A stretch of DNA of 64,000 nucleotides from JBCCFW01 sp039029535 (GTDB lineage: Bacteria > Acidobacteriota > JBCCFW01). The position numbers were made by a program, and so were the translations under genes. This document shows, one piece after another, positions 47,211 to 56,383 of this stretch (position 1 is the stretch's first letter; every line of letters begins with the position of its first letter). Under the pieces are notes generated by a model. That model was not told the origin of the DNA and made no database searches. It was given only the letters and a program-made list of their open reading frames with translations. The stretch covers positions 36,733 through 100,732 of the forward strand of contig JBCCFW010000008.1 in the NCBI GenBank assembly GCA_039029535.1. Direction: 5' to 3'.

Positions 47211-48608
47211 ATGGAACGCAGTGAGTATCGCGAGTGGGCCCACTGGGCAGCGGACTGGGGTGCCGACTACCTCGACGGCCTGGCGAAGCGTCCCGTGCGA
47301 GCACCGGTCGCGCCCGGCGCGATCGCGGCGCTGCTCGAGGACGCGCCGCCCGAGGAGCCGACGCCGATGTCCACGATCGTCGCGGACTTCGAACGCATCG
47401 TGCCGGGCGGCATGACCCACTGGCAGCACCCGCGGTTCTTCGCCTACTTCCCGGCCAACGCCGCTCCCGTGTCGATGGTCGCCGAGCAGCTCACGACTGC
47501 CATGGCCGCGCAGTGCATGCTCTGGCAGACCTCGCCGGCGGCCACCGAGATGGAGACGGTCATGGTCGACTGGCGGCGTCAGGCGGTCGGGCTGCCCGAG
47601 GGCTTCAGCGGCACCCTGCAAGACTCGGCGACGACCGCGACGCTCTGCGCCGTCTTGACCATGCGCGAGCGAGCGCTCGACTGGAGCGGGCTGCACGAGG
47701 GGCTGTTCGGCGGACCGCGGCTCCGGATCTACGCTTCCGACCAGACGCACTCGTCCATCGACAAGGCGGTCCGCCTGGCCGGCATCGGTCAGGCCAACTT
47801 GGTCAAGGTCCCCGTCCGCGACGACTTCGGCATGGACCCCGTCGCCCTGGCCGAGGCGATCGCGGCCGATCGCGCCGCGGGGCATCGACCGGCCGGCATC
47901 GTCGCCTGCACCGGCGGGACCTCCATCGGCGCCATGGACCCCGTGGACGCGATCATGGACGTCGCCGAGCGTGAAGACCTGTACGTCCACGTCGACGCGG
48001 CCTGGGCCGGGTCCGCGATGATCTGCCCCGAGCTGCGGGGGCCGTGGCAGGGCGTGGAGCGGGCCGACAGCGTCGTCTTCAACCCGCACAAGTGGTTGGG
48101 CGCGCAGTTCGAGTGCACCGCGCACCTGCTGAAGGATCCCGCCGCGCTGGTCCGCACGGTGGGGCTGCGACCCGACTACCTCGTGACCTTGGGACAGGAC
48201 GAGCCCACCAACTACAACGAGTGGTCCGTCGCTCTCGGCCGACGCTTCCGGGCGCTCAAGGTGTGGTTCCTCATCCGGGCTCACGGGCTGGAAGGGCTGC
48301 GGACCCGCATCCGCAACCACGTCGCCTGGGCCCGCCAGGCCGCGGGGACGATCGCGGACGCGCCGGAGCTCGAGCTCGTCACGTCCCCCTCGCTCGCGCT
48401 CTTCACCTTCGCGCATCGAGACGGGGACGACGCCACCGCGCGCCTGCTCGAGACCGTCAACGACGACGGTCGGCTCTACCTGACCCAGACCACGCATGCC
48501 GGTCGCTTCGCCATCCGCATGAGCGTCGGTCAGTTCGACACGACCGAGGCCGAGGTCGAGCAGGCCTGCGCCGTCATCCGTGAGCTGGCGGCGGCGATCG
48601 GCGGATGA
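47211..48608 (+). CDS. group II PLP-dependent decarboxylase (aromatic L-amino-acid decarboxylase family)
   Basis: A 465-residue PLP enzyme. Family features are LPEGFSGTLQDSATTATLCA, DQTHSSIDKAV, GGTSIGAMDPV, VHVDAAWAG and the Schiff-base lysine in VFNPHKWLGAQFEC. The substrate may be tyrosine, DOPA, tryptophan or phenylalanine; the sequence alone does not tell. Two ATGs at 47208 and 47211 follow GAGAGG; 47211 gives the better spacing. A TATCAT box about 55 bases upstream may be the -10. It is not clustered with amino-acid pathway genes. Confidence 0.92.
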   Translation: MERSEYREWAHWAADWGADYLDGLAKRPVRAPVAPGAIAALLEDAPPEEPTPMSTIVADFERIVPGGMTHWQHPRFFAYFPANAAPVSMVAEQLTTAMAAQCMLWQTSPAATEMETVMVDWRRQAVGLPEGFSGTLQDSATTATLCAVLTMRERALDWSGLHEGLFGGPRLRIYASDQTHSSIDKAVRLAGIGQANLVKVPVRDDFGMDPVALAEAIAADRAAGHRPAGIVACTGGTSIGAMDPVDAIMDVAEREDLYVHVDAAWAGSAMICPELRGPWQGVERADSVVFNPHKWLGAQFECTAHLLKDPAALVRTVGLRPDYLVTLGQDEPTNYNEWSVALGRRFRALKVWFLIRAHGLEGLRTRIRNHVAWARQAAGTIADAPELELVTSPSLALFTFAHRDGDDATARLLETVNDDGRLYLTQTTHAGRFAIRMSVGQFDTTEAEVEQACAVIRELAAAIGG

Positions 48609-48621
48609 GACGGCCAGTCGA

Positions 48622-48627
48622 TAAGAT
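48622..48627 (+). promoter_or_regulatory. TAnnnT -10 box of the HEAT-repeat gene
   Basis: TAAGAT with six bases to GTG at 48634; this spacing favours that GTG over the ATG three bases later. Confidence 0.4.
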
Positions 48628-48633
48628 CGCGAC

Positions 48634-49311
48634 GTGATGACGCACCACCTCCGCCGGCTCGCCCGCCCCCTGGCCGCCACGCTCGTCGTGGGCTCGCTGC
48701 TCCTGCTCCCGAACGGGGGAGCGGCGGAGACCACCACGGCTGCGGCCACGGCCACCGCGCCGGCGGTGAGCCCGCTCGACGATCCCAACCCACTCGTGCG
48801 ACGACGGGCGGTGCACGCCTTCCTGGTGAGCAAGGACCCCCAGGCGGTCGCGACGGTCGCCGGGATGCTCGCCGACGAGCACCCCAGCGTGCGGGGCTCG
48901 GCGCTCTTCGTGCTCGCGCGACTCGGTGCGCACGATCAGGTCGGCGTCATCGAGCGCGTGCTGCGCAAGGACGACAGCGCGATGGTGCGACACGAGGCGA
49001 TCGTGGCCCTCGAGCGTCTCGATGCGCACCGGTCTGCTTCCGTCCTGCTGACGACTCTCCGCGACGAGTCCTCGTCCGTGCGGGCGCGGGCCGCGCGGAC
49101 GCTGGGCACCTGGAAGGTCGCCAAGGCCGTGCCCAAGCTGCGCCGCCTGCTGTCCGACCCGTCCGAGCGCGTGCGCGAGACCGTGGTCCGCGCCCTGGCC
49201 GACATCGGAACGCCCGCCAGCCGGAAGGCGATCGAGAGCGCGGCCGACGACCGCAGCGATGCCGTCAGGAACGAGGTCCGACAGGCGCTCGAGTCCTTCG
49301 AGAAGCGCTGA
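48634..49311 (+). CDS. exported HEAT-repeat protein
   Basis: A 225-residue protein with a signal peptide (about 1-32, LAATLVVGSLLLLPNGGAAE) and about five HEAT/PBS-lyase-type repeats: NPLVRRRAVHAFLVSKDPQ, HPSVRGSALFVLARLGAHD, DSAMVRHEAIVALERLD, SSSVRARAARTLGTWKVAK and SERVRETVVRALADIGTP. Such solenoids bind other proteins; here in the periplasm. The start is GTG at 48634 or the ATG at 48637, favoured by the TAAGAT box six bases upstream of the GTG. Convergent with the ECF sigma gene, 13 bases apart. Confidence 0.82.
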   Translation: MMTHHLRRLARPLAATLVVGSLLLLPNGGAAETTTAAATATAPAVSPLDDPNPLVRRRAVHAFLVSKDPQAVATVAGMLADEHPSVRGSALFVLARLGAHDQVGVIERVLRKDDSAMVRHEAIVALERLDAHRSASVLLTTLRDESSSVRARAARTLGTWKVAKAVPKLRRLLSDPSERVRETVVRALADIGTPASRKAIESAADDRSDAVRNEVRQALESFEKR

Positions 49312-49324
49312 CGCGAGTCCGGGC

Positions 49325-49906
49325 TCAGGACGCGTCGTCGGCGAGCTCGCGGTGCAGCCAGAGCCGGGCGGCGGTCCAGTCGAGCTTGACGGTGCTCGGA
49401 CTGACGCCGAGGTGCTCGGCGGTCTCCTCGACCGTCATCCCGCCGAAGTAGCGGAGCTCCACGACCTGCGCCTGACGCTCGTCGAGCTCGGCGAGCCGGA
49501 CCAGAGCCTCGTGGAGATCGAGCACGGCCAGCTCGCGCTCGCCGCCAGGAGCGAGCTCCTCGTGGAGGGACACTCGCCGCCAGTCGCCGCCTCGCTTCTC
49601 GGCGCCCTTCGTGCGGGCGTGATCGACGAGGACCCGGCGCATGCAGCCGGCGGCGATGGCGAGGAAGTGCCGGCGGTCGTCGTACTCTCCACCGGACTGG
49701 CCGAGCAGGCGGATGAGGGCCTCGTTCACCAGGGCGGTGGGCTGGAGCGTGTGTCCCACGCGCTGGTCGCGCATGAGCCGGCGGGCGATGGCGCGGAGCT
49801 CGTCGTTGACCAGTGGCACGAGCCGCTCGTACGCCGAGGCGTCCCCCTCACGCAGCTCGCGCAAGACGACGGTGACCTGCCTCGCTGGATCGCCTGATCC
49901 GCTCAC
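49325..49906 (-). CDS. ECF RNA polymerase sigma factor (TIGR02999-like)
   Basis: A 193-residue ECF sigma factor of the group common in Planctomycetota and Acidobacteriota. It has region 2 (YERLVPLVNDELRAIARRLMRD ... TALVNEALIRLL, with DRRHFLAIAAGCMRRVLVDHAR) and region 4 (ERQAQVVELRYFGGMTVEETA, AEHLGVSPSTVKLDWTAARL) that binds the -35. No anti-sigma gene is adjacent; family members are often paired with Ser/Thr kinases, as here. GTG start at 49906. Confidence 0.92.
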   Translation of the reverse strand: MSGSGDPARQVTVVLRELREGDASAYERLVPLVNDELRAIARRLMRDQRVGHTLQPTALVNEALIRLLGQSGGEYDDRRHFLAIAAGCMRRVLVDHARTKGAEKRGGDWRRVSLHEELAPGGERELAVLDLHEALVRLAELDERQAQVVELRYFGGMTVEETAEHLGVSPSTVKLDWTAARLWLHRELADDAS

Positions 49907-50007
49907 CTGGACCCGTTCCTTCTTCCCCCGTGCTCAGACCTGGACGCTACACCCCGGCGCGGAAGCTGGCCAGGCACCTGCCGCTGGTGGGATCCTTGCC
50001 AACCGTC

Positions 50008-53000
50008 ATGAGCTCCTCTTCCCCCGACCCACAGCGCGAGGCCGTCCGGCTTCTCCCCGAGCTTCTCGGGCTGTCGCCCGAGGCTCGTGAGCAGCGGCTC
50101 GCCGACCTGCGAGAGAGCTCTCCGGCCCTCGCTGACGAGCTCGTCTCGCTGCTCTCGGGGCTGGGGGAGGTCGAGGGCTTCCTCGAGGGCGTCACGCCCG
50201 GTGCGGCCCTGCGTCCGGCCCTGGAAGACGCGGCGAGCGAGGCCGAGCCCGCGCCCGACGAGCCCCCGGCGTCGGATGCGGGGGCCCAGCGGATCGGGAG
50301 CTACCGGCTGATGGGTGTCCTCGGCCACGGCGGCATGGGGACCGTCTACGAGGCGGTGCAGGAGCGCACGCGGAGGAGGGTGGCGCTCAAGGTGCTCGCC
50401 CCCGGCCTGGTCGATCCGGAGCTCGCCACGCGCTTCGATCGGGAGGCGACGATCCTCGGCCGCTTCCAGCATCCCGGCATCGCCCAGGTGCTGGAGGCCG
50501 GGGTGGAGGAGCCCAGGGCGAGCGTCGGCGGACGGGCGGTGCGCTTCTTCGCCATGGAGCTGGTCGACGGCTTCCCGCTGACGCAGCATGCCGACGAGCA
50601 TCGTCTCGACCGTCGGCAGCGCATCGAGCTTCTCGTTCGCGTCGGAGATGCCGTGGTCCACGCACACGAGCGGGGCGTCATTCACCGCGATCTCAAGCCG
50701 GCCAACATCCTCGTCGACGAGCGAGGGCAGCCGAAGGTGCTCGACTTCGGCATCGCGCGCAGCGCCGGGCTCGGCGAGGCGGCAGCGACCCTGGCCACCC
50801 GCACGGGCCAGCTCCTCGGCACCCTCCAGTACATGAGCCCCGAGCAGGCCAGCGGTCGCCCCGAGGACGTCGACGAGCGCACGGACGTTTACGCGCTCGG
50901 GGTCATCGCCTTCCAGCTCCTGCTCGGTCAGCTCCCCCGGGACATGGAGCGGCTCAGCCTGCCGCAAGCCATGCAGGTCTTGCGCGAGAGCGACGTCACG
51001 CGACCGTCGCGGCTCGATGGCAGCCTGCGGGGCGATCTCGATGCCATCCTCGTCAAGGCGCTCGAGCGGGATCCGGAGCGTCGCTATCGATCGGTGGCGG
51101 CCCTCGTCGCCGACCTCCGTCGGCACCTGCGGCAAGAGCCCATCGAGGCGCGGCCGCCGAGCGTCTTCTATCGTCTGCGTCGCTTCACGCAGCGACACCT
51201 CGGCCTGGTGGCTGCCACCTCGCTCGTCATCCTCTCGCTCGCCGCGGGGCTCGTCACGGCGGCGCGCTACGCCGTGGACGCGCGGCGCGGTGAGGCCGAA
51301 GCGCTCGCGGGGCTCTATCGCGCCCAACTCACGGTGGCGGCCGCTGCGCTGCACGACCGGGACTCGGCTCCGGCCCGCAGCGCTCTCGATGCCGTTCCGT
51401 CCTCGCTCCGACGCTGGGAGTGGAATCACCTCAACGCCTCCCTCGACGAGAGCCAGCCACCCGACCCGACCGCGATCGCGACCTGGCGAGTGGGGCCGCC
51501 CGGCGTGCCGTCGCCCCGGCTGGCACCCGACTCGACCGAGATCATCGTTCTGACCGCCGAGCCCGGCTGGCGCGTTCAAGTTCCGGGTGTCGCTCCGACG
51601 CGGCGAGTCCTGGCCCGACTCGATCGCACGACACGCTTCGTCGCGCTGCTGCCGGAGGAGGACGACGGACGGGCGCCGTGCACCTATCTCGATCTCGTGA
51701 CCGGTCGTCGCATCGACTCGCACGACGCGCTCGGTGAGGCGCATGCGAGCTTCCTCGTGCACGCGCGGAGCGTGCACGAGCTCGAGCTGCTCGAGATCGA
51801 CACCGGACGGTCGTGGACGACCCGTCTCCCCGGCGAGCTCGAGCGACGCACCGTGGCCTCCGGTGGTCAGGTCACCTGCCGGGTCGTGACCCCGGACGGT
51901 CTGGAGCTCTGGGGCTGGGCACCGGGACGCGAGCCTTGGCCCATCGACTTCGAGCCGGCGGAGAAGTTGTTCGACTGGGAAGTCAGCCCTGATGGCCGGA
52001 CGCTCGTGAGAGCGGGCTCTGCGGGACTCTCTTTCTGGGATGCTGCCACGAGCGAGCGACTGCCCGCCTCCCCGACCCAGTGGGGGACCACGATGTTGTT
52101 CAGTCCCGATGGTCGTCGTCTTGCGGTGATCGCGGACGGAGAGAGCCGCCTGCTCGACGGCGAGACGAGGGAGCTGCTGGCGGAGCTGGGGCCTTCCGCA
52201 CGTTGGGTCTCGCCGGCCATCAGCGAGGACTCACGGCTGGTCGTGTTGCCGGGTCAACATCACGAGCTTCGGGTGTTCGATGCCGAGACCGGTCGGGAGC
52301 TTCGCGACCTGCTCGGACATCGTCACCATCTCTCTCAGGTGATGTTCGCCGTCGATGGACGCTTGGTGTCGCGTGATGACGGGGGCGTGGTCAAGGTCTG
52401 GGCTCCCGACCTGCCGGACCTTCACGTGCTGCGGGGGCACGCCGGCTACGTGTACGACCTCTGCCTGCTTCCGGGCCATGAGCTGGTCGCCTCGCTGGCC
52501 TGGGACGGGCAGTGTCGGCTGTGGGATCTCCACAGCGGCCGGACGGTGGCCGACCTCGTCCTGCCCCACGAGCACGGCGGCACGCTCGCTGCCAGCCCGG
52601 ATGGACGCTGGCTCCTGGCAGCGCACTTCGCACGCGCCACGCTCTTCGACCTGGTCGAAGGGCGGAGGCGATGGACGACGGACGTGGGCGTCACCGGTGA
52701 CTCGCGGATCCGCGGGGCCCAGTGGGCTCCAGCGGGACGAGACGAGGTCGCCATCGCGCTGGAGCAGGGCGGCATCGTGGTCGTCGATGCGCAGGACGGT
52801 AGCCAGCGCCTGGTGGTGGACGCGGCCTGCGAGCGCCATGCGGTGAGTGCTGACTGGCGCCGGCTCGCCACCGCCTGTGAGGGGCGGGTCGAGATCTGGG
52901 ACTTCGAGGCATTGCTCCGGGATGCGGCGGAGCTGGGCAAGGCCGTGAAGCCGGGAGACGGGCATCGGAGCGTGCGCCTGCCGGACCGGGCGGATCTGGG

Positions 53001-53598
53001 TGAGGTGTTGGCGCCCATGGTCTACACCCCCGACGGTCGTCGCTTCGGGGGACACGAGATCCACCGCCTTCGCTTCTCGCCCGATGGCCGGACGCTCGTC
53101 GGCTCCGATCTCGCGTGGCAGGTTCATGTCTGGGATGTCGATTCGGGAGTGCACCGCCATGTCCTTCGTGGTCACTCGGCGCGGATTCACGACGTCGCCT
53201 TCCATCCCGACGGCGTCCGCCTGGCGACGGCCGGTCACGACCACTCCATCCGCGTCTGGGACTTGAACGAAGGCCGGGAGCTCGTTCAGCTCCGCGGACA
53301 CGACGACTACGTGCACGCCCTGTCGTTCACTCCGGACGGCACCACGTTGGTCTCCGGGTCGGGCGATCGGACCCTGCGAGTCTGGGAGAGCCGGCCGCCG
53401 TTCGAGCGTCAGCAGGAGTGGCGGCGGCGCCAGGACTCGGAGCGGCGGCTGGGGCCAGAGTTGGACGCGTTGGCAACGTCAGAGCGCTCGTTGAGCGAGG
53501 CGCTGGAGATGATGACGAGTGATGAGGATGCGTCGGCTGCCTCGCAGCTCGCCCTCGGGCGGAGCCTCGAGCGGTCGTTGCGAGAGGGGAGACCGTAG
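50008..53598 (+). CDS. transmembrane Ser/Thr protein kinase with WD40 propeller
   Basis: A 1196-residue receptor-like kinase. The N terminus (about 1-60, PELLGLSPEAREQRLADL) is the helical segment usual in ECF-linked kinases. The kinase domain (about 95-365) has GHGGMGTVY (107-114), the VALK lysine near 128, catalytic HRDLKPANIL (226-235), DFGIARS and MSPEQ. A transmembrane helix at about 395-415 (LGLVAATSLVILSLAAGLVTA) is followed by a propeller with WD40 repeats such as LRGHAGYVYDLCLLPG and LRGHDDYVHALSFTPDGTTL. It may sense an external cue through the propeller and phosphorylate cytosolic targets, possibly in concert with the divergent ECF factor. The ATG at 50008 is chosen as the first after the 100-bp shared promoter region. 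Confidence 0.95.
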   Translation: MSSSSPDPQREAVRLLPELLGLSPEAREQRLADLRESSPALADELVSLLSGLGEVEGFLEGVTPGAALRPALEDAASEAEPAPDEPPASDAGAQRIGSYRLMGVLGHGGMGTVYEAVQERTRRRVALKVLAPGLVDPELATRFDREATILGRFQHPGIAQVLEAGVEEPRASVGGRAVRFFAMELVDGFPLTQHADEHRLDRRQRIELLVRVGDAVVHAHERGVIHRDLKPANILVDERGQPKVLDFGIARSAGLGEAAATLATRTGQLLGTLQYMSPEQASGRPEDVDERTDVYALGVIAFQLLLGQLPRDMERLSLPQAMQVLRESDVTRPSRLDGSLRGDLDAILVKALERDPERRYRSVAALVADLRRHLRQEPIEARPPSVFYRLRRFTQRHLGLVAATSLVILSLAAGLVTAARYAVDARRGEAEALAGLYRAQLTVAAAALHDRDSAPARSALDAVPSSLRRWEWNHLNASLDESQPPDPTAIATWRVGPPGVPSPRLAPDSTEIIVLTAEPGWRVQVPGVAPTRRVLARLDRTTRFVALLPEEDDGRAPCTYLDLVTGRRIDSHDALGEAHASFLVHARSVHELELLEIDTGRSWTTRLPGELERRTVASGGQVTCRVVTPDGLELWGWAPGREPWPIDFEPAEKLFDWEVSPDGRTLVRAGSAGLSFWDAATSERLPASPTQWGTTMLFSPDGRRLAVIADGESRLLDGETRELLAELGPSARWVSPAISEDSRLVVLPGQHHELRVFDAETGRELRDLLGHRHHLSQVMFAVDGRLVSRDDGGVVKVWAPDLPDLHVLRGHAGYVYDLCLLPGHELVASLAWDGQCRLWDLHSGRTVADLVLPHEHGGTLAASPDGRWLLAAHFARATLFDLVEGRRRWTTDVGVTGDSRIRGAQWAPAGRDEVAIALEQGGIVVVDAQDGSQRLVVDAACERHAVSADWRRLATACEGRVEIWDFEALLRDAAELGKAVKPGDGHRSVRLPDRADLGEVLAPMVYTPDGRRFGGHEIHRLRFSPDGRTLVGSDLAWQVHVWDVDSGVHRHVLRGHSARIHDVAFHPDGVRLATAGHDHSIRVWDLNEGRELVQLRGHDDYVHALSFTPDGTTLVSGSGDRTLRVWESRPPFERQQEWRRRQDSERRLGPELDALATSERSLSEALEMMTSDEDASAASQLALGRSLERSLREGRP

Positions 53599-53727
53599 GG
53601 GCCGGGGAACGGCCTGGTGCTCGAGAATCGAGCCGGTGGGCGATGTTCGCTTCTCCGAGCGTCAGGGAGCAGCTCTCTCACCGTCGCCTGGACGCTGCCC
53701 TATCATCACGATGGGAGGATCGTCTTC

Positions 53728-56241
53728 ATGCTCACCCGCTTGCTCGTCGTCGTCTGCGCGTTCTTCACCGTCACCGAGGCTCGTCCCCAGACCTGGGCCA
53801 TGCGTTACGAATCGGGCCTCGGCGTGCCGAATTGGACCGTGGCGCACGCCTCGCCCGACGGTCGTCTCCTGCTGGACGCGCCGCTCACGGCGCTCAACGA
53901 GTTCGGGGGCGTGCTCTGGTCCAGGTCGACCGAGCTCGACCTGGTGGGTGTCGACGTCGCCGGCCGGGCGCTCCTGGCGCGGGACGACCGACTCGCGGTG
54001 ATCGGCACCGACGGCGAGGTCGAGCTCGCGCTCGAGCTGCGCGTGGACGGACGGTTGGTTCGCATCAACGACCTCCATGCCGATCCTGGCGGTGGCTTCC
54101 TCGCCACCGGTGCGATCGACGATCTCGAGGGCGGCTCGCCCGGTGAGGGCTGGGTGGCGTCCTTCGATGCTGGTGGAGCCGTTCGCTGGCTGCAGCTCTT
54201 CGGGGTCATGGGAAGCCTCGGCCGCAATTCGGTCGAGCTGAGGAACGTCGTGCCTCAGGTGGGTGGCGGGGCCATCGTCGCCGGATACAGCCGTGGTGCT
54301 TTCGGCCAAGTGAACGCGGTGGCGTCGATTCATGCGGGTGGCGTTGACTGGGCTCACTCGCTTCGGACGTCTCCGTCCCTGGGGATTCCCAACATCACGA
54401 GTCTCGCGGAGCACCCGGAGGGTGGGGCCTTCATCGGTGTCGATGGCCTTCGCAATGCCGCGGAGGAAGCTCGGGTGATGATCCTGGCCTACGGCATCCA
54501 CTCCCAGCCGCAGTGGGAGCGCTGGCACGACGAGCCCGACGAGACACTCCGCTCGGACGTGAGCGTGATCGACGGCAAGCCGGCCTGGTCGTTCGGGCGA
54601 GCGGCACTGGCCCTGGACATCGACGGGGTTCAGGAGTTGCAGGTGGAGGCGTCCGGCGAGGGTTTCTTCCTGGTGGACGCTGCCGGCCCTGGGTTCTTCG
54701 GCGTGACGGCGAGCAGCATCACTCGTTTCGAGGGGCCGGCGACCGTCGTCGAGCATCCCTGTGCCGAGGTCGAGCCCGGTGAGTTCGCCACGGGCTGGCT
54801 GGTCGACGGGAGCCGGGACCGACTCCCGTTCGAGCTCGTGCCCGGTGAGCTGGCACCGGAGGGATTCGAGCTCGTTCCCTTCGAGCTGATGTCGTCGATC
54901 GTGCCGGTTCGTGCCGTCACCGAGTGCGACAACTGCCCCGACGTCGACAACCATCAGGAGGATCGCGACGGCGATGGCCTGGGAGACGCTTGCGACAACT
55001 GTCTCGACAGCGCCAATGAGGACCAAGTCGACCTCGACGACGATGGGCTGGGCGATGCCTGCGACGACTGCACCGACGTCGATGGCGATGGTCTCGGGGA
55101 GGCGGGCATGGCTCGGACCTGCGTCCTCGATCGCTGCCCGCGGATCTTCGACCCTTCCAACGCGGACTTCGATGCCGATGGCTTCGGCGACCCTTGCGAC
55201 ATCTGTCCCGAGGCACCCGACGATCAGTCCGACGCGGACACTGATGGCTTCGGCGACGCCTGCGACACCTGCCCGGCGCAGCGGGGCTCCCCCGTCGATT
55301 CCGATGGCGACGGGGTCGGGGACTCCTGCGATGCGTGTCCGCTGCTGGCCGACGATCAGGCCGACGCCGATGACGACGGGGTGGGGGACGCGTGCGACGG
55401 CTGTGTCCTGTTGAGAGACCCGGTCCAGCTCGACAGCGACGGTGACGGCGTGGGGGATGCCTGCGATGCGTGCCCTGGCTTGGCCGACGACCAGGCGGAC
55501 GCGGATGGTGACGGGGCGGGCGATGCCTGTGACGACTGCGTGCTGCCGAACCCGAGTCAGGACGACTGCGATGGTGACGGTGTCGACGACGCCTGCCAGG
55601 CCGGCGACTTCGACGTCGATGGGGTCGACAACGAGCTGGACAACTGTCCCTGTGAATTCAACCGAAGCCAGGGGGACTTCGACGGCGACGGGCTCGGCGA
55701 CGCCTGCGACCCCTGTCCGACCGTGGTCGACCTGGGGCTCGACACCGATGGTGATGGCCTGGGCGATGCCTGTGATCCCTGTCCCCTCGACACCGTTGAG
55801 CTCGGAGACGTCGACGGCGATGGAGTGGACAGCACTTGCGACAACTGTCCGGAGGTGGCCAACCCGTGGCAGCGGGACGAGGACGGTGACGGCATCGGTG
55901 ATCGCTGCGAGGAGGTCTTCGAACCTTCGGCACGGGACCTCGACCCCGGCGCGGTGCCCCTCCGGGTGACTCGCGAGGGAGCCGCAGGGCTGTCGTTCAC
56001 CTGGGAGATGCTCGGTGCCGAGAGCTACGACCTGTATCGAGGCACGCTCGGAGCGCTCCGCGCCGCGGGCTACGACCACGTTCGCTTCGCCTGTGGCCTG
56101 TCGACCGCTGCGACGGTCGTTCCCGAGGGAGGAGACTCCTCCTACTTCCTCGTGACTGCCCGGGACGGCGTGCACGAGAGCTCGTATGGTCGCGACTCGA
56201 CGGGGAGGGAGCGGCCTGTCGCTCTCGCGCTCTGTCCTTGA
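53728..56241 (+). CDS. secreted thrombospondin type 3 repeat protein
   Basis: An 837-residue exported protein. Signal peptide (MLTRLLVVVCAFFTVTEARP class). The N-terminal half (about 25-390) is beta-rich and may be a propeller. About twelve TSP3-type calcium loops follow (about 390-735), for example DRDGDGLGDACDNC, DSDGDGVGDSCDAC and DGDGLGDACDPC. The C-terminal module (YDLYRGTLGALR ... SSYFLVTARDGVHESSYG ... LALCP) is shared with other secreted proteins of this region. It should bind many Ca2+ ions outside the cell. The ATG at 53728 has GGAGG nine bases upstream; an upstream TATCAT may be the -10. Confidence 0.85.
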   Translation: MLTRLLVVVCAFFTVTEARPQTWAMRYESGLGVPNWTVAHASPDGRLLLDAPLTALNEFGGVLWSRSTELDLVGVDVAGRALLARDDRLAVIGTDGEVELALELRVDGRLVRINDLHADPGGGFLATGAIDDLEGGSPGEGWVASFDAGGAVRWLQLFGVMGSLGRNSVELRNVVPQVGGGAIVAGYSRGAFGQVNAVASIHAGGVDWAHSLRTSPSLGIPNITSLAEHPEGGAFIGVDGLRNAAEEARVMILAYGIHSQPQWERWHDEPDETLRSDVSVIDGKPAWSFGRAALALDIDGVQELQVEASGEGFFLVDAAGPGFFGVTASSITRFEGPATVVEHPCAEVEPGEFATGWLVDGSRDRLPFELVPGELAPEGFELVPFELMSSIVPVRAVTECDNCPDVDNHQEDRDGDGLGDACDNCLDSANEDQVDLDDDGLGDACDDCTDVDGDGLGEAGMARTCVLDRCPRIFDPSNADFDADGFGDPCDICPEAPDDQSDADTDGFGDACDTCPAQRGSPVDSDGDGVGDSCDACPLLADDQADADDDGVGDACDGCVLLRDPVQLDSDGDGVGDACDACPGLADDQADADGDGAGDACDDCVLPNPSQDDCDGDGVDDACQAGDFDVDGVDNELDNCPCEFNRSQGDFDGDGLGDACDPCPTVVDLGLDTDGDGLGDACDPCPLDTVELGDVDGDGVDSTCDNCPEVANPWQRDEDGDGIGDRCEEVFEPSARDLDPGAVPLRVTREGAAGLSFTWEMLGAESYDLYRGTLGALRAAGYDHVRFACGLSTAATVVPEGGDSSYFLVTARDGVHESSYGRDSTGRERPVALALCP

Positions 56242-56324
56242 GGTCGGAGCGATGTCGGATCGAGTGACGTCGTCCTGAGCGCACGTTGTCAGGTGGCCTG
56301 GCTGGGGCGGTCTGTGGCTTCGTC

Positions 56325-56352
56325 AGCGGACCTGCCGCTCGCGAGGTCCGCT
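56325..56352 (+). promoter_or_regulatory. 9-bp stem-loop upstream of the FG-GAP gene
   Basis: AGCGGACCT, a 10-nt loop, AGGTCCGCT: a perfect stem that ends 31 bases before the GTG at 56384. It may be a transcript hairpin or an operator. Confidence 0.4.
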
Positions 56353-56383
56353 CAGCCGAGCGCTCGCGCTCGAAGGAGCCACC

